DNA from: Mermis nigrescens
Lineage: Eukaryota; Nematoda; Enoplea; Mermithida; Mermithidae
Assembly: GCA_036768485.1 (NCBI GenBank)
Contig: JAVLUZ010000171.1
Span: 372,001 to 436,000 of the forward strand
Direction: 5' to 3'
DNA length: 64,000 bases
A program made the position numbers and the translations under genes. The notes beneath the pieces are model-generated. The model saw only the letters and a list, made by a program, of their open reading frames with translations. It was not told the origin of the DNA and did not search any database. Shown in pieces: positions 36,290 through 48,639 of this stretch (position 1 is its first letter; every line of letters begins with the position of its first letter).

Positions 36290-37090
36290 TTTTTTAAGAA
36301 AGGTTGCCTGTTTTTTGGTGAAAAGATTATCTGGCTTCTGAGGAAAAAGGTTGTCTGATCGCCGAAAAAAGTTGCCTGGTTGTTGAACAAGGTAGAATGG
36401 TTCCAGAAAAAACGTTACCTGGTCTCTTGAAAAAAGGTTGACTGATTTCTGAAAAAAGCTTGCTTGGTTCCAGTAAAGGTTGCTGGTTCTAGGAAAAAAT
36501 GCTTGGTTCTCTTTCTTAAAACAGCTTCCGTGATTCCTGGAAAAAGTTAGGCTTGTTTTTAGAAAAGAGTTGTCTGTTTCGGAAAAAGGTTGTCAGGTTC
36601 TTGAGAAAACATTGTCTGGTTCGTGAAAAAGGTTGCCTGCTTTCCAAGGAAAGGTTGCCTGCTTCCTTCAAAAGGGTTGCCTGGTTCGTGAAAATATTTA
36701 CCAGTAGCTTAAAAAGGTTACTTGGTTCGCAAAGAAGGTTGTCTTGTCTGCTTCTATAGAAAGGTTGGCCAGTCCCCCAAAAAGGTTGACCACATGCATA
36801 AGAGAGTTGGCCGATTCCCATACATGATTGGTCGCTTCCCAAAAAAAGGTTGCCTGCTCTCAAAAAAAGTTGTTTGGTCCCAAAAAAGTTGCCTGCTCCC
36901 ATAGAAAGGTTGGTCGGGTCTCAGAAAAGGTTGCCTGCTCCCATAGAAAGTTGGATGGTTCTCAAGAAAGGTTGCCTGCTCCCATAGAAAGGTTGGTCGG
37001 CTCCAAAAAAGGCCCTTAACAAGTTGACTGCTTCCTTGAAAAAATTGGCGGGTTCACAAAAAAGCTTGCCTCCTTCTTAAAAAAGGGTTA
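36290..37090. repeat. AAAGGTTGCCTGCTCCC minisatellite
   Basis: About 30 or more degenerate units of 20-30 bp around AAAAAGGTTGCCTGGTTCC over 0.8 kb. The most regular part is 36840-37000 (TTGCCTGCTCCCATAGAAAG). The open frames on both strands (such as 36516-36902) follow from the repeat period and are not genes. Confidence 0.9.
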
Positions 37091-38268
37091 TCTGGAGTTT
37101 TCATGCACTAGGAAAAAAGGTTACTTTGTACATAGGTTGCATAAGTGGTTTGCTCTTTTGCTTCTCATGTCATTATATTTAGACTGTCAATCGACCTCCA
37201 GCATGTATCAATGCTCATGTACAAAACATAATCCGGTCAGATTTGGCAACATGATTTATGATCAGCTGATATTATTTCATTTACAAAGCCGTTCTTGATC
37301 AGTGTAATCATTAGAAATCTGATTTGTAACAGTTTTTTCGCATTGAGGAATGAAATGCTTGCCATTAAGGTGGATTTATTTTTGCGTTTACTGTCATCCA
37401 GAATTTTCTTCTCTCATTTTCTAAATGTGCAGCTGACTTTTTGTCTTGCTAGAAACGAAGGCTCTAAAGCGCAAAAAGTTTTAAATCTTGTTCTTATAAA
37501 CTAGTTCTTATAAGCAATTCGTATAAACTAGTTATACCTACTGCCCGTTCAGATTTGCGTAAAAGTAATTTTCCTCATAGATACCATTAACATTTGGAAT
37601 AGTTTACCGGACACTGTCGTTTCATTTAATATTGAAGTTTTCAAAACGAGATTAGCTAACATTGATTTAAATACATTTTTGAAGGGGCATACTTAATTCG
37701 TCATTATTATCATGACCGTATGTCCTTTTGTCATTCCTCCTAATTCGTCGCATTTGCTTCTACTCATTATTTCGTATTTACTTGACAATACATCTTCATT
37801 CTTCTTCTTGTTCTGTACTATTTGGAGACTTAATATGATGCTGGCAGCTTATCAAAATTTCAATTATTTTATGAACCTTCTCTTTCCCATGTTCTCCGCT
37901 CTCATTTTACCTGATTTTTAGGGATTCTCACAAGCGTTTTTAGCCCTGTTTACTCAAAAGTTTCAAATTTTCAGCGAGAGTCATATGCTCATTGTTTTAC
38001 TATATTGTATTCAATTTCTTAGAATTTTGTCGAAAGTTTTTATCGTTTACATTCTGAAATAATAGAACATCTTCGGGTATGCCAGGAAATTATGTTTTTA
38101 ATGCGTATCCACTATTTTGGAACCTGAAAAGACACTTCAAATTTTTTTTGCTCTAACCTTAAGCTTTCACATGCTGTGCTTGTCCGGTTCTCTCCCATCA
38201 TTTTCTTTCCGTTTTTTCTCTTTTAGCCAATTTTGCATAATTGAAATCAGAAAGAGTTATATTTTCAG
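37091..38268. other. BTBD9 intron, nothing recognised
   Basis: AT-rich. Frames such as 37712-37921 are hydrophobic by composition only. The last ~150 bp are pyrimidine-rich and lead to the acceptor at 38268. Confidence 0.5.
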
Positions 38269-38473
38269 ACACGTGCGCCTGACCTTGATGACTCCTGATG
38301 AGCTGTTTGATTTCGTTTATCCAAGCGGATTTTTCCCTCCCGATGCCATCCTTGGCGCAATCATGGAACGGCGCAAATCTTTCATGTACTCTTACTCACG
38401 GCAGCCTGCTTCCTTGCTCGAAGATGTCAACGTCGCTATGGTGAATGTGGAATTACGAATAAAGACTACAAAA
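38269..38473 (+). CDS. BTBD9: BTBD9 exon: end of BACK and linker
   Basis: The acceptor is GTTATATTTTCAG and the donor is ACAAAA/GTAATT. Phase 2 entry (AG + A gives Arg) and phase 0 exit both agree with the neighbours. It encodes HVRLTLMTPDELFDFVYPSG, then FFPPDAILGAIMERRKS. This is the signature BTBD9 stretch 'R-L-x-L-M-x3-E-L-x3-V-x-P-S-G' with 'P-D-A-I-L-x-A-I'. The linker follows, with EDVNVAMVNVELR where family members have a conserved Asn-Ile-Ala segment. Confidence 0.92.
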
Positions 38474-38880
38474 GTAATTTGAAATTTAATGGAAACGAAC
38501 GTTGGGCAAAAAAAATAGAGAAAACTGCGAAAACAAAAAATTATAAGCAGCGGAGATAATTTAATAGCTCTAAATTTCGAAGCTCGGCATTGGAAGTGCT
38601 GAAAATTCAAATGCACACTGCTAAGAGTTTAACAGCGGTGTCATTAGTAGAGATAATTCCTTCGTGGAAAAGGAACAATTAATCCAGTGTCATCACATCA
38701 CATGGTTTTGTTTTGCAAGTTCTCCTTGCGCAAAATAAAATAATTAAGTTTGCTAGTAATCTTTCTTCAAAGCAGATAATCAGAAATGTAAATAATTTCT
38801 ACATTTTCTGTTGTTTGATTCCTCTGACAAATGCATATCATTTATGTCAAAAAATATGATGAAGGCAATAATACTAATAC

Positions 38881-38915
<35 letters not shown>

Positions 38916-39307
38916 GTGATATAAAAATCATAATAAGAAAATAATCAATACATACATAAAATAGCAAGAATAAAAAATTAGAAGAACATTTCTTTAAGTA
39001 TGTCATAGAACTTCTGACTGGTTAATTTTTTAATTTAAAACCCTTAAAATTTGTGAAACAATAATTTAAAAAACCTCTAAAAAATGCATATTAACTCTTT
39101 GTGTCCTCTCTTCTCTTCAAGAAAAATTTTCGGAAGGACGATTCTTATTTGTGACTCGGAAAGATTTTCTCACTTTTAGTTGTTTTTTAGCTTTGCAATC
39201 GCTTAATGGGAGCTGGGATGTGTATTTTTGTTTATGAAAGAATTACAGCGATGCACCTCTGTTAATTCAGAATTTGCACGCTCTTTTTTCAAATATTTGT
39301 TCTTCAG
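38474..39307. other. BTBD9 intron with a short (ATT)n microsatellite
   Basis: (ATT)n at about 38882-38914. Otherwise AT-rich with nothing coding. Confidence 0.7.
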
Positions 39308-39526
39308 CTTATTGAAGGGAACACGGGGATAACGATGCTTAGAATGAGCAAAGAGGATGCGAAAACTTATGAAAGCATTCGCATTGACTCTATCTGGCAC
39401 GCGATCAACGCCGAAACAAGTGGAATTATGGTGGAGCTAGAAGCTCCTTACGTCATTAACCATATTCGAATGTCGCTGTATGATCCAGGAGCCAAAACAT
39501 CCTATTCCTATTACGTCGAAGTTTCG
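39308..39526 (+). CDS. BTBD9: BTBD9 exon: first F5/8C-like domain, part 1
   Basis: The acceptor is GTTCTTCAG and the donor is GTTTCG/GTGAAC, phase 0 at both ends. The sequence LIEGNTGITMLRMSKED starts the jelly-roll domain, followed by SGIMVELEAPYVINHIRMSL. The YSYYVEVS strand lies immediately before the donor. All are in the order seen in BTBD9, where two discoidin (F5/8 type C)-like folds form the C-terminal half. Confidence 0.93.
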
Positions 39527-39634
39527 GTGAACTTTCAGTGTTTTTGAGCCTGCCCAAAAGTAGCTTTGTCTCTCTGAAATAAATTTCATTTACAAACATG
39601 TCTCTATCTTTGCCCTTATGTTCGCCAGAATGAG

Positions 39635-40035
39635 GTATACATTATCTGGGGATGGGGTTGATAAACTCTAGAAAAATTCCCACCCCCTCTCCGGAATTTT
39701 TTACCCTCAGAATTTGCGATTTTTTGGAAGTTTCCAAAAATTTGCTAAAACTTCGTAGAAAAGGTGTTTTCTAAGCGGTTTTAGCTATCTATGTGCTCAA
39801 AAGTGTCAAATTTTCGGCACATCGCGCCATATACTCATGTTTTGACTATATTTTATCCGACTTTTTCTTATTTTTTCGAAATCTTTTATGCTTTTATGCT
39901 TAAGAAAGATAGAGCATCATCAGAAACGCCGAAAAACGGTTTCTGACGCTTACCCGCTATTTTTTGGCCCGAAAAGTACTTTGAAATTTCACCCCCCTCC
40001 CCCAGGAAATTCCCGTGCTATGCATCTCTGATTAT
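39635..40035 (-). mobile_element. Dispersed repeat 'ACAGCATGGGAATTCT', copy 3 (intronic)
   Basis: In inverted orientation relative to the copies near 6.1 and 7.2 kb. The right side reads CCCCAGGAAATTCCCGTGC and the left side TATCTGGGGATGG. The interior shares TTTTATGCTTTTATGC, a TAGAGC...CAGAAACGCCGAAAAACG segment and a CTCAAAAGTGTCAAATTTTC segment. It sits in the intron between the two F5/8C exons, about 100 bp after the donor. Confidence 0.65.
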
Positions 40036-40384
40036 ATGCAATCCAAAATTGGTTGTCCCATCTGCTTGAAGTAGGGAATTTTTGATCACCTTTCCGGACT
40101 CCAGTGAATGAACATTCCATTACTTCATTAAGATACATCTTATTCAACGCCACATACTTGTGAAAAGCTCTTTTTTGCAAAGTTTACTACTTTCGGAAAG
40201 CTCTGACTTTTTGTTATACAAGCAGAATTAAAACTTGTGGTTAAAATTTAGTTTTCATAATTTTATTTTTTCTGACACATTTTTTCTGTCATAACCATGA
40301 AGTTGATTTTTAAAGGGAATCATTTTATGACACTCTGATATGATTTTATGTCAATAAGTTTAGCTTATTGTCATTTTTCCGCAG

Positions 40385-40580
40385 CAAGATAAAGGGAAAT
40401 GGATGCGCGTATGCGACTATCGACAATATTTGTGCCATGGCCTTCAGAAGCTGTTTTTTACTCCTACTGAAACTCGCTATATACGAATAGTTGGCACACG
40501 TAACACGACAAACAGGGTATTTGTTGCGACTAATCTGGAAGCTATGTTTACAACAGAACAATTTCAGTCGGATTCCATAA
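40385..40580 (+). CDS. BTBD9: BTBD9 exon: first F5/8C-like domain, part 2
   Basis: The acceptor is TTTTTCCGCAG. The donor is CCATAA/GTTGGT, a weak but phase-consistent site (phase 1). It encodes KWMRVCDYRQYLCHGLQKLF, then RYIRIVGTRNTTNRVF and FEAMF-like LEAMFTTEQF. The 'R-Y-I-R-I-V-G-T-x-N-T' motif is one of the strongest BTBD9 landmarks. The open frame continues past the donor without similarity. Confidence 0.93.
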
Positions 40581-41983
40581 GTTGGTCTTTTCAATGTTAC
40601 TAGAGCACTTACATTTTTGAGCGTATAATACTTTATCTTCATTATCATAGAGGATCTCACTCAACAGAAAGTTGTTTACCTCTGCAGAAAATTTTTCGCC
40701 ACCAGAATTTTAGATTTTTCCAAGAAAAACTAAGAAAATGGCTACTTTTAAGCATTTTAAGCCATCTTTAGCTCACGAATTTGTTGTGAAGACTAAATTG
40801 CCCAAAACATTGCCATTTTTGACTTTATTCAATGCAGTTTAATCGTTTTGTTCTTGGAGTTTTTGTTTTCATCACCTAGAAATTAAAAAACGTCAAGCTA
40901 AAAAGTTTTTGATATTTTACTGCGAAAATCGTGACGAATTTTACTTTGGACATCATTGACGTGTCCTGATGCATGTCCAATGATATTAATGCTTTATATA
41001 ATAAACGCCAACCTTAATCGGATAAAACAAGTCAGCGATCCAAAGCAGCATACATGGAATAATAGCGATTCGTTGCGAACTGACTGTCTATGCTTTTACG
41101 CGTTTATATAGTTTTTGGGAAAGTCAGTCCTGGCGGTTGGCATGTGTTCCATTGGTTTGTTAATATGTTAATGTATGCAAAGTCGACACGCGCCATGCCA
41201 ATTGGTTCATTCAAATGTGTTGACATGCAAATTTGAACGAACCGATTTCCAGATGAAAGTTGTCGGAAAATAAATATGAAATTGTATCGAGTATATGTAA
41301 TTTCTTATGTGTATATGCATTACGCGTGTAGTCAATGACATATTAAATAAGGTGAGCAATAGATGCATGCGATCGATATCATTATTGGTCTTTGATATCA
41401 GTCTTTATCTATTCAGCCGAACACATCAATCAATTTGGCTGTTTTGAAGTAACTCACGCAAGAGTAAAAATATTGCAAAAAGACCATTTAGTTGTAACAT
41501 CATCGAAATTACCGAACAAAATTGTCCTAACCCCCAGAACTTATCACATACTTACACACGTTGGCATTTACAATGTTTAAATTATACACGGCTTTTGTCT
41601 GGACACGTACAAACTGCAAAGGTAAATCCATGCCATGCTTGTGTTTCGAAAATTAACAAATTATTAATTAAAGAATAATTTTAATTCTCTCATAGAGTTA
41701 GGGTTGTCTAATCGAGTTTTCATTGATTTTCTTATCAAAAGATTAAGACATGGTATAATCAATGAAAAACATAGCTTTTGGGTTACAAACAAATGTTGTT
41801 ATTTAGCAGTTTCAGAAGAATTTTGTTTGATGAAACCTCTTTTTTGTTGATAACTTATGGTAAATTTAAAACAATACTGTATCTGAAAATTGGAACAAAA
41901 GAATAACAATTTGTTTTACATAGACTCGTACCTTTGTTTTATTTTGTACTTTCGCGTTTGCTTCATTTTTTATTTTTCTTAAG
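40581..41983. other. BTBD9 intron, nothing recognised
   Basis: AT-rich. No supported repeat boundary or gene. The frame at 41392-41580 has no motif. Confidence 0.5.
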
Positions 41984-42153
41984 CTGGTGTAATCAAGCCA
42001 TCTTACAATGTGGCTACGATAAACGATTCATGTCGTCTTATCGGAGGTTTCAATTATGATGCAATGATCAATGAATATATATTGAACAATACGTGTTACG
42101 AAATCGGCGATAGTTCTATTGTGCTCCAGTTTACGCAACCCTATTTGATTGAT
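41984..42153 (+). CDS. BTBD9: BTBD9 exon: second F5/8C-like domain, part 1
   Basis: The acceptor is TTTTTCTTAAG and the donor is ATTGAT/GTGAGT. Entry phase 1 matches the previous exon (A + CT gives Thr). It encodes GVIKPSYNVATINDSCRLI, matching the BTBD9 inter-domain signature 'N-V-A-T-I-x-D'. It then encodes a SSIVLQFTQPYLID strand homologous to the one in the first repeat. Human-type members have a longer GDT...Y-D-W loop. Here the corresponding loop is FNYDAMINEYILNN, so the gene is divergent. Confidence 0.9.
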
Positions 42154-42175
42154 GTGAGTCCGATCATATTTTAAA

Positions 42176-42529
42176 CAGTGGCGCAGCTGTGGAAGCTGGA
42201 GGACTAGTCCTCCCAAATTTTGTAAGTATGAATATTTTTTACAAGGATCCCAGGAAGCAAAAAGTTGGAGATTCCTAAAGCGTATCTGAAAGACCGCCAG
42301 AATAGATTTTAGCACACTTTTTGAGCTATTTTGCTCGAAATTTCTGAGCGCTTCTCGCCTTATTTATTTATATACAAATATCTGTTTAATATAACTGAAG
42401 TCAACATAGAGATCATATTGAGAAAAGCTCAAAAACACCATTATTTTTGCCTATCCATAAGTAGATGTTGAAATATCCAACCACAAAATTTTATGTCCCC
42501 TTAAAATCGGAAAGCCAGCTACGCCACTG
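42176..42529. mobile_element. 354-bp hAT-like insertion just after a BTBD9 exon
   Basis: The ends are CAGTGGCGCAGCTGTGG and, inverted at the right, CAGTGGCGTAGCTGGC. Flanking 8-mers ATTTTAAA and CTCTTAAA match at six of eight positions. It begins 22 bp after the donor at 42153 without disturbing it. No coding capacity. Confidence 0.75.
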
Positions 42530-42589
42530 CTCTTAAATAGTGTTCAGAGTCGCTGACTTGTTTGTTTGTTGCATGGTGGAGTGGTATAC

Positions 42590-42800
42590 AATACGCATGA
42601 AAACATGAAAATTTCTGCGGGAAATTATAAGCAAAATTAAGGCAAAAAACGGATGAAAATCAAAAATTTTCTATAAACGTTGGTCACTTTGACCAGAGAC
42701 TGTGGAATAGTGTAGGTTGAACGTTATTTAAGCATTTATGCTAGTTTTTGAGGTCATTTTGGCTCAAAAGAGATCACTATTTGATGCTATGTTTATGTGG
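42590..42800 (-). repeat. Dispersed repeat family 'CATCCATTTTTTGGCC', copy 3
   Basis: Inverse of the 5385-5640 family, with GGCAAAAAACGGATGAAAAT and a TGAGGTCATTTTGGCTC segment. Confidence 0.55.
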
Positions 42801-43014
42801 CCTCGCTGGACCCCCACAATTAAATTTCCGAAATTTCTCCCGTTTCTTTCGCAAGTTTTTGATGCCAATAGATGGAGTTTAATTATCGAGAAAAACGATT
42901 ATTTACCTTCATGGTCAACTTTAGTTGATTTTTTACCTGTGGAAATTTTTTTGCCCCAACTGGTCCCCAGCAGACATGCCCGTGAGGGCTTGGGTATCTA
43001 GATAGACCCTGAGA

Positions 43015-43205
43015 TTGGAGAGACGAGAAATTTTCTCTGGAAAATGAATTCAAATGAAGGCAAAAAATGGATGAAAATTGCATTCAAAAGTGATTGACAA
43101 AAAACCTGGGTAATTACGTAGTTTTAACGCCATTTTAGCACTTTTATCAGCTTTCAAGGCCATTTTGGCTAAAAAAAAACTTAATTTTTGACCCCCGACC
43201 CCCAG
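43015..43205 (-). repeat. Dispersed repeat family 'CATCCATTTTTTGGCC', copy 4
   Basis: A second inverse copy close to copy 3, with GGCAAAAAATGGATGAAAAT, GGTAATTACGTAGTTTTAAC and a CCATTTTGGCTAAAA segment. Confidence 0.6.
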
Positions 43206-44347
43206 ATCAGCCAAGCTGTGCGCATTTGATCCTTTCCTGCGTCAAGCGCAGATTCGGAGGGAAATCTATAATGACATTTACTGTCTTTCGTGACGGAATA
43301 AAAGCTGATTTTGTGCAAAAAAGTGTTTTTTGTAGACATCGACGATTTTTCGCCTTTTGCAATTTTTTCAGTAATACAGCGATTTAAATGGTTTACCATT
43401 ACATTTTGCAAAAATTCTAATAATTTTTCGAGCTTCTTAAAATATCTTATAATGCAAGAGCGGGAAGAGCGGCCTCCTCTCCTCCTCATAGACCCAACAT
43501 AGTTGGCGAGCTATAGAATAGATATATAAGCAATTTGTAATGATTTTTGGCCGTCGGCGATTATAATTTTCCAAATATTTTCGATGCTTCGCGCAGGATA
43601 ATAGCTATAATGATATTTATTAACTTTCTAGGCGGTCTAGGAGAAAACCATATTTTCGCTGAAGGAACAGGCTTTGAATCGATTTCAAGAGCAGAAAGGA
43701 CTATATCAGTGTAGTTTTTTTTAAATTTTCAAGCATGAATTTAAAAAATTTTCGACACTCCTCGTCAAATGCAACAAATACGTGAAACGGCCTCAAATTC
43801 CTTTCCACCTGAATTTTATAAATGTTCCGGCGCTTGGCGTCAGACTTTTGCTATGGTTAAACAAATTTAAAGATTTTTCGCGCAGAATTAAAGAAAAATT
43901 TCGAAATCGTTTGAGGATATATATATATATATATTGAAGACAACGTAAAACGCCGGAAAAGTGTGTTCCGCGCATTAAGGGCAAACTTTTGCGCCTATTT
44001 TCGTAAGTTTTTGTAAAAGTTGGATTATCGCCCCCTCACATAATCCCTGGATCCGCCACTGCTTTAGCACAATTGTATTTCACTCTTATCGTAAAATGTG
44101 TGGTAAGAGCTGCAAGCAATACCTTCAAGAATCATTATAAATTTCTATAACTCACCCGGGTTTTAGTAAATTGAGTTTTAGAATTTCGGCGTGATTGCCT
44201 ATTCCACAACTGATTTTGTGTGCAGGCAAAGGGGTGAAACCCTTATCTGAGGCATACAGGTATTGACAACTATTTGTGACGGTTTTGAAAAATATGTAAT
44301 GCGGTAGCGGCTGGCATATTCTAAAATGGTGAAAGATCAAAATCTTA
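43206..44347. other. BTBD9 intron; lone hAT-like end and (TA)n
   Basis: A (TA)n stretch is at about 43916-43934. At about 44044-44063 the sequence CCTGGATCCGCCACTG is a typical inverted hAT end without a clear partner. The rest is AT-rich with repeated CGGCGCTT-like words. Confidence 0.45.
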
Positions 44348-45246
44348 AGCCTCATTCATACTCCATGCATTGCGCCAAACTTGCGAAAATTGCAGCTCGC
44401 AGGATCAGATTTGCACGCGGATTCAATTCATAGTTTTGCATAAATAATTGTTCGCGCAAATTGCAAGATTTTCTGTGACACAATTTTTCAATTCATATTT
44501 CCTGTGAAAATTGCCACGCAGAATAAATTGCGCAATCCAGAGATTTCATCGTGCAATAATTCGCGTTGCAATTCATACTTCATCGCATGTTTTTTGCACG
44601 AAGTGTCAAATGTTACTATTTTTAGCAACAAATTGACGACAGACACGAATTCGCAAAATTGGGGATTGACGCGATTTCGCGTTTTTTTTATACATGCGAT
44701 TCTGCTTAAAATGTCAATTTTGACAATTTACGGCCTAAGTCGGCCAGCCATTATGTAAATGGCGCAAACGTCAAATGCATATTCAACGCATTTTGCAAAG
44801 TAGCTAAAACAGTTAGAAGTAACAAAAAATTTATGTTTAGTATTAAATAGCCCAAAAGGTACCAAAAATGCCGTTCTGGAGCTTTATAGCTAAGGGTGTC
44901 TTCCAAGCGCGTGAGACATTTTTGACTAAAGTGGCTGCTAATAAATTACTATAAAAAACCGTGAATTAAAGTCATTGCTAAGGCACGTTTCACGATGAAC
45001 TGTATTCAGGGAGCTTAATGGAAGCCGCTTTTCCGAAATGGAAGGAGTATTTTTCATAAAGAGAAATTCAAATTTTGTGAAGTCCGACAAAAAGCCAAGA
45101 AAAAGAAATACGCACACTTAACAATTTCAAAATTTGTCGCCCATTTTCTTATTCTTTTCTATAATTTTTCTATTTAAAAAGTTCGGGCTTGAATATTCTA
45201 AGCGTGTCAAAATAATCTGACTCTTCTTGCTGACTTATTTTGGCAT

Positions 45247-47030
45247 GCAGACATTAGAGCGCACGACATTTGAGCGCCGACATTAGAGTGCGCGACATAA
45301 GAGCGCAACGACATTAGAGCGCGCGACATTGGAGCGCAACGACATTAGAGCGCGCGACATTAGAGCACAATGCCATTAGAGCGCATGACATTAGAGCGCG
45401 CGACATTTGAGCGCCGACATTAAAGTGCAGTTACAATGGTGCGTCATGGATGCAGACATAGACTTCCTTTCCCACGAAAAAATGGTACCTTTTGGGTTCT
45501 AAAAATTGGTTTACAAAAAATATACCTAGCATACATTACGGAAATCAGTTATATTTCTTGTTTGGTTAAAAAGTGGCTGGTAACTGTTTTTTTATAACTT
45601 TGATCAATTAAAAATGAATGATATATTTGTGCAATCACGAAAGAGGAAACTAAAGCTAAGTCATGATGGTTTTATTTATCGACAGGTATTATTTACTATT
45701 TAAGAGACAATGTCTTGCAGAAGCTGTTCATGACTGTCTTTTTACACATGAAAAGTAAAAACACTCTTGTATGTACTAATTAATCTTTCATAATAAAACT
45801 CGAAACTTAATATACCATTTGGGAAAGCGACCACCTAAGTCACCACACCTGGGCGTGGGGGGTTTGGGTGGTATGCACCCCTCCCCCTGAGAAATCAAAA
45901 TACCCCCCAGAATTCAATTTTTGGAAATTTTTGGAAATTTTTTTGATGCCAATGTATAGTACTCGATGAGAACGTCGAAAAATGGTGTTTTTTTCGCCAA
46001 ACCACCATTTTTAAAGCCATTTTTTGACCTTTGAAAAATCTTGTACCCCCCCAGAGTTTTCTTGCCGCCCACGTATGTAAGCCACCCCGTTGCGGAACAC
46101 CATGCGGCAGTTTTCCGAAAAAAATTTTTCGGTTTACCCCTTCAGAAATTTTTTGTTACTGATGTATGCTTGTGGGTCAACAGCCGAAAAAGCAAAAAAT
46201 TTGGCTGTTTCAGACACATGGAATTTATTGAACTCTGAAATAAAAAACAGAACTTATAAGTTTAAGCACTGTAGTTTAAGCACTGAACGTCTACAGAATT
46301 TGATCAATGAATATGAAAATCGAAATCTGTTGCAGTTTTTGCGTGCATGCTAACATAATTTTCGCTTTTAGTTGAGTAGGATAAGTTCACACGAATTTTG
46401 ATCTTTTGCTTATCTACCACAGTTTTATGATTGTTTACAGCAGCAATAAATTTCACGCTTGATTTGCACAACTTACAGTAAATGCGAACAATTTAAAAAA
46501 ATTGTGAAAATGAATACCGTAATCTGTGTCAATAAAATAAGTGAAAAGGGTATAATGGCGTTACACAAAACCTATTGCTTCAAAAGTTAGTCCTTTTTCC
46601 AATGGTATGTAAAAAAGTGAAAATTTCTTCTTTCGTTCATCCACTAATTCAACCAGTGTTCAACTCGACCAGAAAGTAAAGAAAGTATTCAAAAGTCTGT
46701 TCATTGCTTCACAAAACAAAAGAAACTGCTTGCATTTATCACTACCTGATACCGAGATATTCATGCGTAGGTAGTTAACTTTGCCCCCGTTATAATAGAA
46801 AGCATATCCAATTCTGAATCGGAACGTATAAGAATCGTTGCAAATAGTCTCGAGTGTAAGATGCATTAGAACTATTTTCAGAGGCATGCTCGTTTTGTCC
46901 ATGAAGTTTTAACCGGCGAACTCTTTCATTTATTAGCATAAAAGTTTTGTAGAAGTTACGTGAAAAAGATCTATTATGGCTGTGTTCTAATGTCGCGCGC
47001 TCTAATGTCGCGCGCTCTAGTGTCGGCTTA
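45247..47030. mobile_element. Nested element with GACATTAGAGCGCGC tandem-repeat ends
   Basis: The left end (about 45250-45430) has around nine units of GACATTAGAGCGC / GCGCGACATT. The right end (about 46985-47026) has three inverted units TCTAATGTCGCGCGC. It is nested in the 44348-47874 element and is itself host to the MITE at 45844-46077. Exact ends and target duplication are not resolved, and no gene was recognised inside. Confidence 0.65.
45844..46077 (-). mobile_element. CAYAC-family MITE, copy E
   Basis: 234 bp, CACACCTGGGCGTGG...GCCCACGTATG, with 8-bp flanks TAAGTCAC (45836-45843) and TAAGCCAC (46078-46085), seven of eight identical. It is the third level of nesting at this locus. Confidence 0.92.
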
Positions 47031-47874
47031 CCACTTATTTTTGAATGGTAATTTTGCGTAAATTATCACAATTTAGCACAAACATATAGTACTTCGCATT
47101 TTTTAGGATTAATTCAGATTAAGCTGAAGATTATTTTCTTGAAATATTGCCTTCGTACTCGCTCACTTATTCTAGAAATTAAACCTGTTTTCACACAGTA
47201 ATACACCTCCGCTATAAAAATCTAAGCTCGTTTACTCTATTCATTGTAAAGGATTTATTTCGAAAAATTTTGTCGTCATTTTCCGAAATAATGTAAAAAA
47301 ATGATGTTAAAACAGTCAAAAACCAAGTTGTATCAAATGGTTTTACTGATGACAAAGATACTATTGAATTACCTTTATAACCTGTGTAAATGTGACAATG
47401 AACCATGCATGCTACACAATCAGCCATGTATGCTACATTCCTTGAAGTATCGACGCACAGCTCGAACATGCACTCGCTGTTGGCGCCATTTAGATGATGG
47501 CCAACTAAGACCGTGAATGATCAAAATTGACATTTTAATTGTACATGCATGTATAAAAAAGGTGGCGTCAATGCATCAGTTTTACGAATTCGCGTCTGTC
47601 AATTTTTTGCTAACAATAGTCATTTTTGACACTTTTCGCGCAAAAGACGCGATGAAGTATGAATCGCCACCCGAATTATCGCACGATGAAATTTCTGGAT
47701 TGGCCGATTTCTTCTGTGTTGCAATTTTCGCATGAAGTATGAATCGAAAAATCGTGTCGCATAAAATCCTGCGATTCGCGCGAAAGTATGAATTGAATTA
47801 AGGTGCGAATTTGATCCTCTGCGAGCAGCGATTTTTCGCAACTTTGGCGCGATGCGTGGAGCATAAATGAGGCT

Positions 47875-48636
47875 TCAGTCTCGAGGTCAAAATTGATGTC
47901 GATTTTGACTTTTACCGGCATGTGTTCAACGTGGCTTAACGAGCATGACCATTGTGTTGCAGGCATGCAGCTGAGAGGGAGGCTAGAGACCGATCTTCTA
48001 AAATTTTAAAAGCACGAGTTTTTTTTAAGTTTCCCCCAACAGAAAACCCTATATCCTAGCAGTCACTGAGATATCTGTATTCAAAATTTTTGACGCCCTC
48101 TCAAATTCAGGAAACCAGCTACCTGCTTGTTGTGATGTGTGTTGTATCATGCCATGTTAATTTTTCCTAGCACCTCACTATAGCTTTAGACGAAAAGTAA
48201 TTTATCAACCCGAGCATATCTTACTTTTTGCGTAACTTCGTGTTCTTGAGTGTTTCTCGAGAGGGGCATGGAGTTTTAGGCTAGAACAACTTTAGTTGCA
48301 TTGTTCGAAAAATATTTCACTGTATGTCTGAAAAAATTCAATATAACCTCAAAGTTTTCGTACAAGCTATAGTCTGTTTCATTTAACTTAGCAGTCTTCT
48401 TCTAAATTTTTCCACAAGAATCAGGCTACAAAAGCGGATTAAAGTTTTGATGCAGTAGTGCGGCTTAGCACATGCATACGTATCTTATGACTCGACATAC
48501 TGTTGAATGTCATATTTACCGTATTACTTTGTAACACTTTTGTAGTCGCTTTGAACTTTTTCAAAACCTCAAAGTTAAATGAAACGGACTATAGTGGTTG
48601 CTTTGCATCGTCAACTAAAACGGATTAGCATGAATT
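47875..48636. other. BTBD9 intron, nothing recognised
   Basis: AT-rich intronic DNA. The words AAGTTAAATGAAAC / GTTTCATTTAACTT near 48380 and 48577 are an inverted pair (about 14 bp) that may mark a short element. Confidence 0.45.
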
Positions 48637-48639
48637 ATG

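Larger units (their letters stand above)
44348..47874. mobile_element. 3.5-kb Harbinger-like element with ~90-bp inverted ends
   Basis: The left end is AGCCTCATTCATACTCCATG. The right end, read inward, is AGCCTCATTTATGCTCCACG. The inverted match extends roughly 90 bp (CGCCAAACTTGCGAAAATTG against its inverse). Subterminal ATTCATACTT / AAGTATGAAT motifs recur inside both ends. Flanking trinucleotides TTA and TCA suggest a 3-bp target duplication, as for PIF/Harbinger. The interior contains another nested element (45247-47030). I found no transposase gene, so it is non-autonomous or gutted. Frames within the ends, such as 44504-44758, are not genes. Confidence 0.7.

Noticed and set aside
36290..37090. 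Regularly spaced repeats resembling a CRISPR array
   Set aside because: Units are degenerate and contiguous, there are no unique constant-length spacers, no cas genes, and the context is eukaryotic.
44504..47966. Short frames near 44.5 and 47.7 kb
   Set aside because: They fall in the inverted ends of the 3.5-kb Harbinger-like element and show no protein motif.
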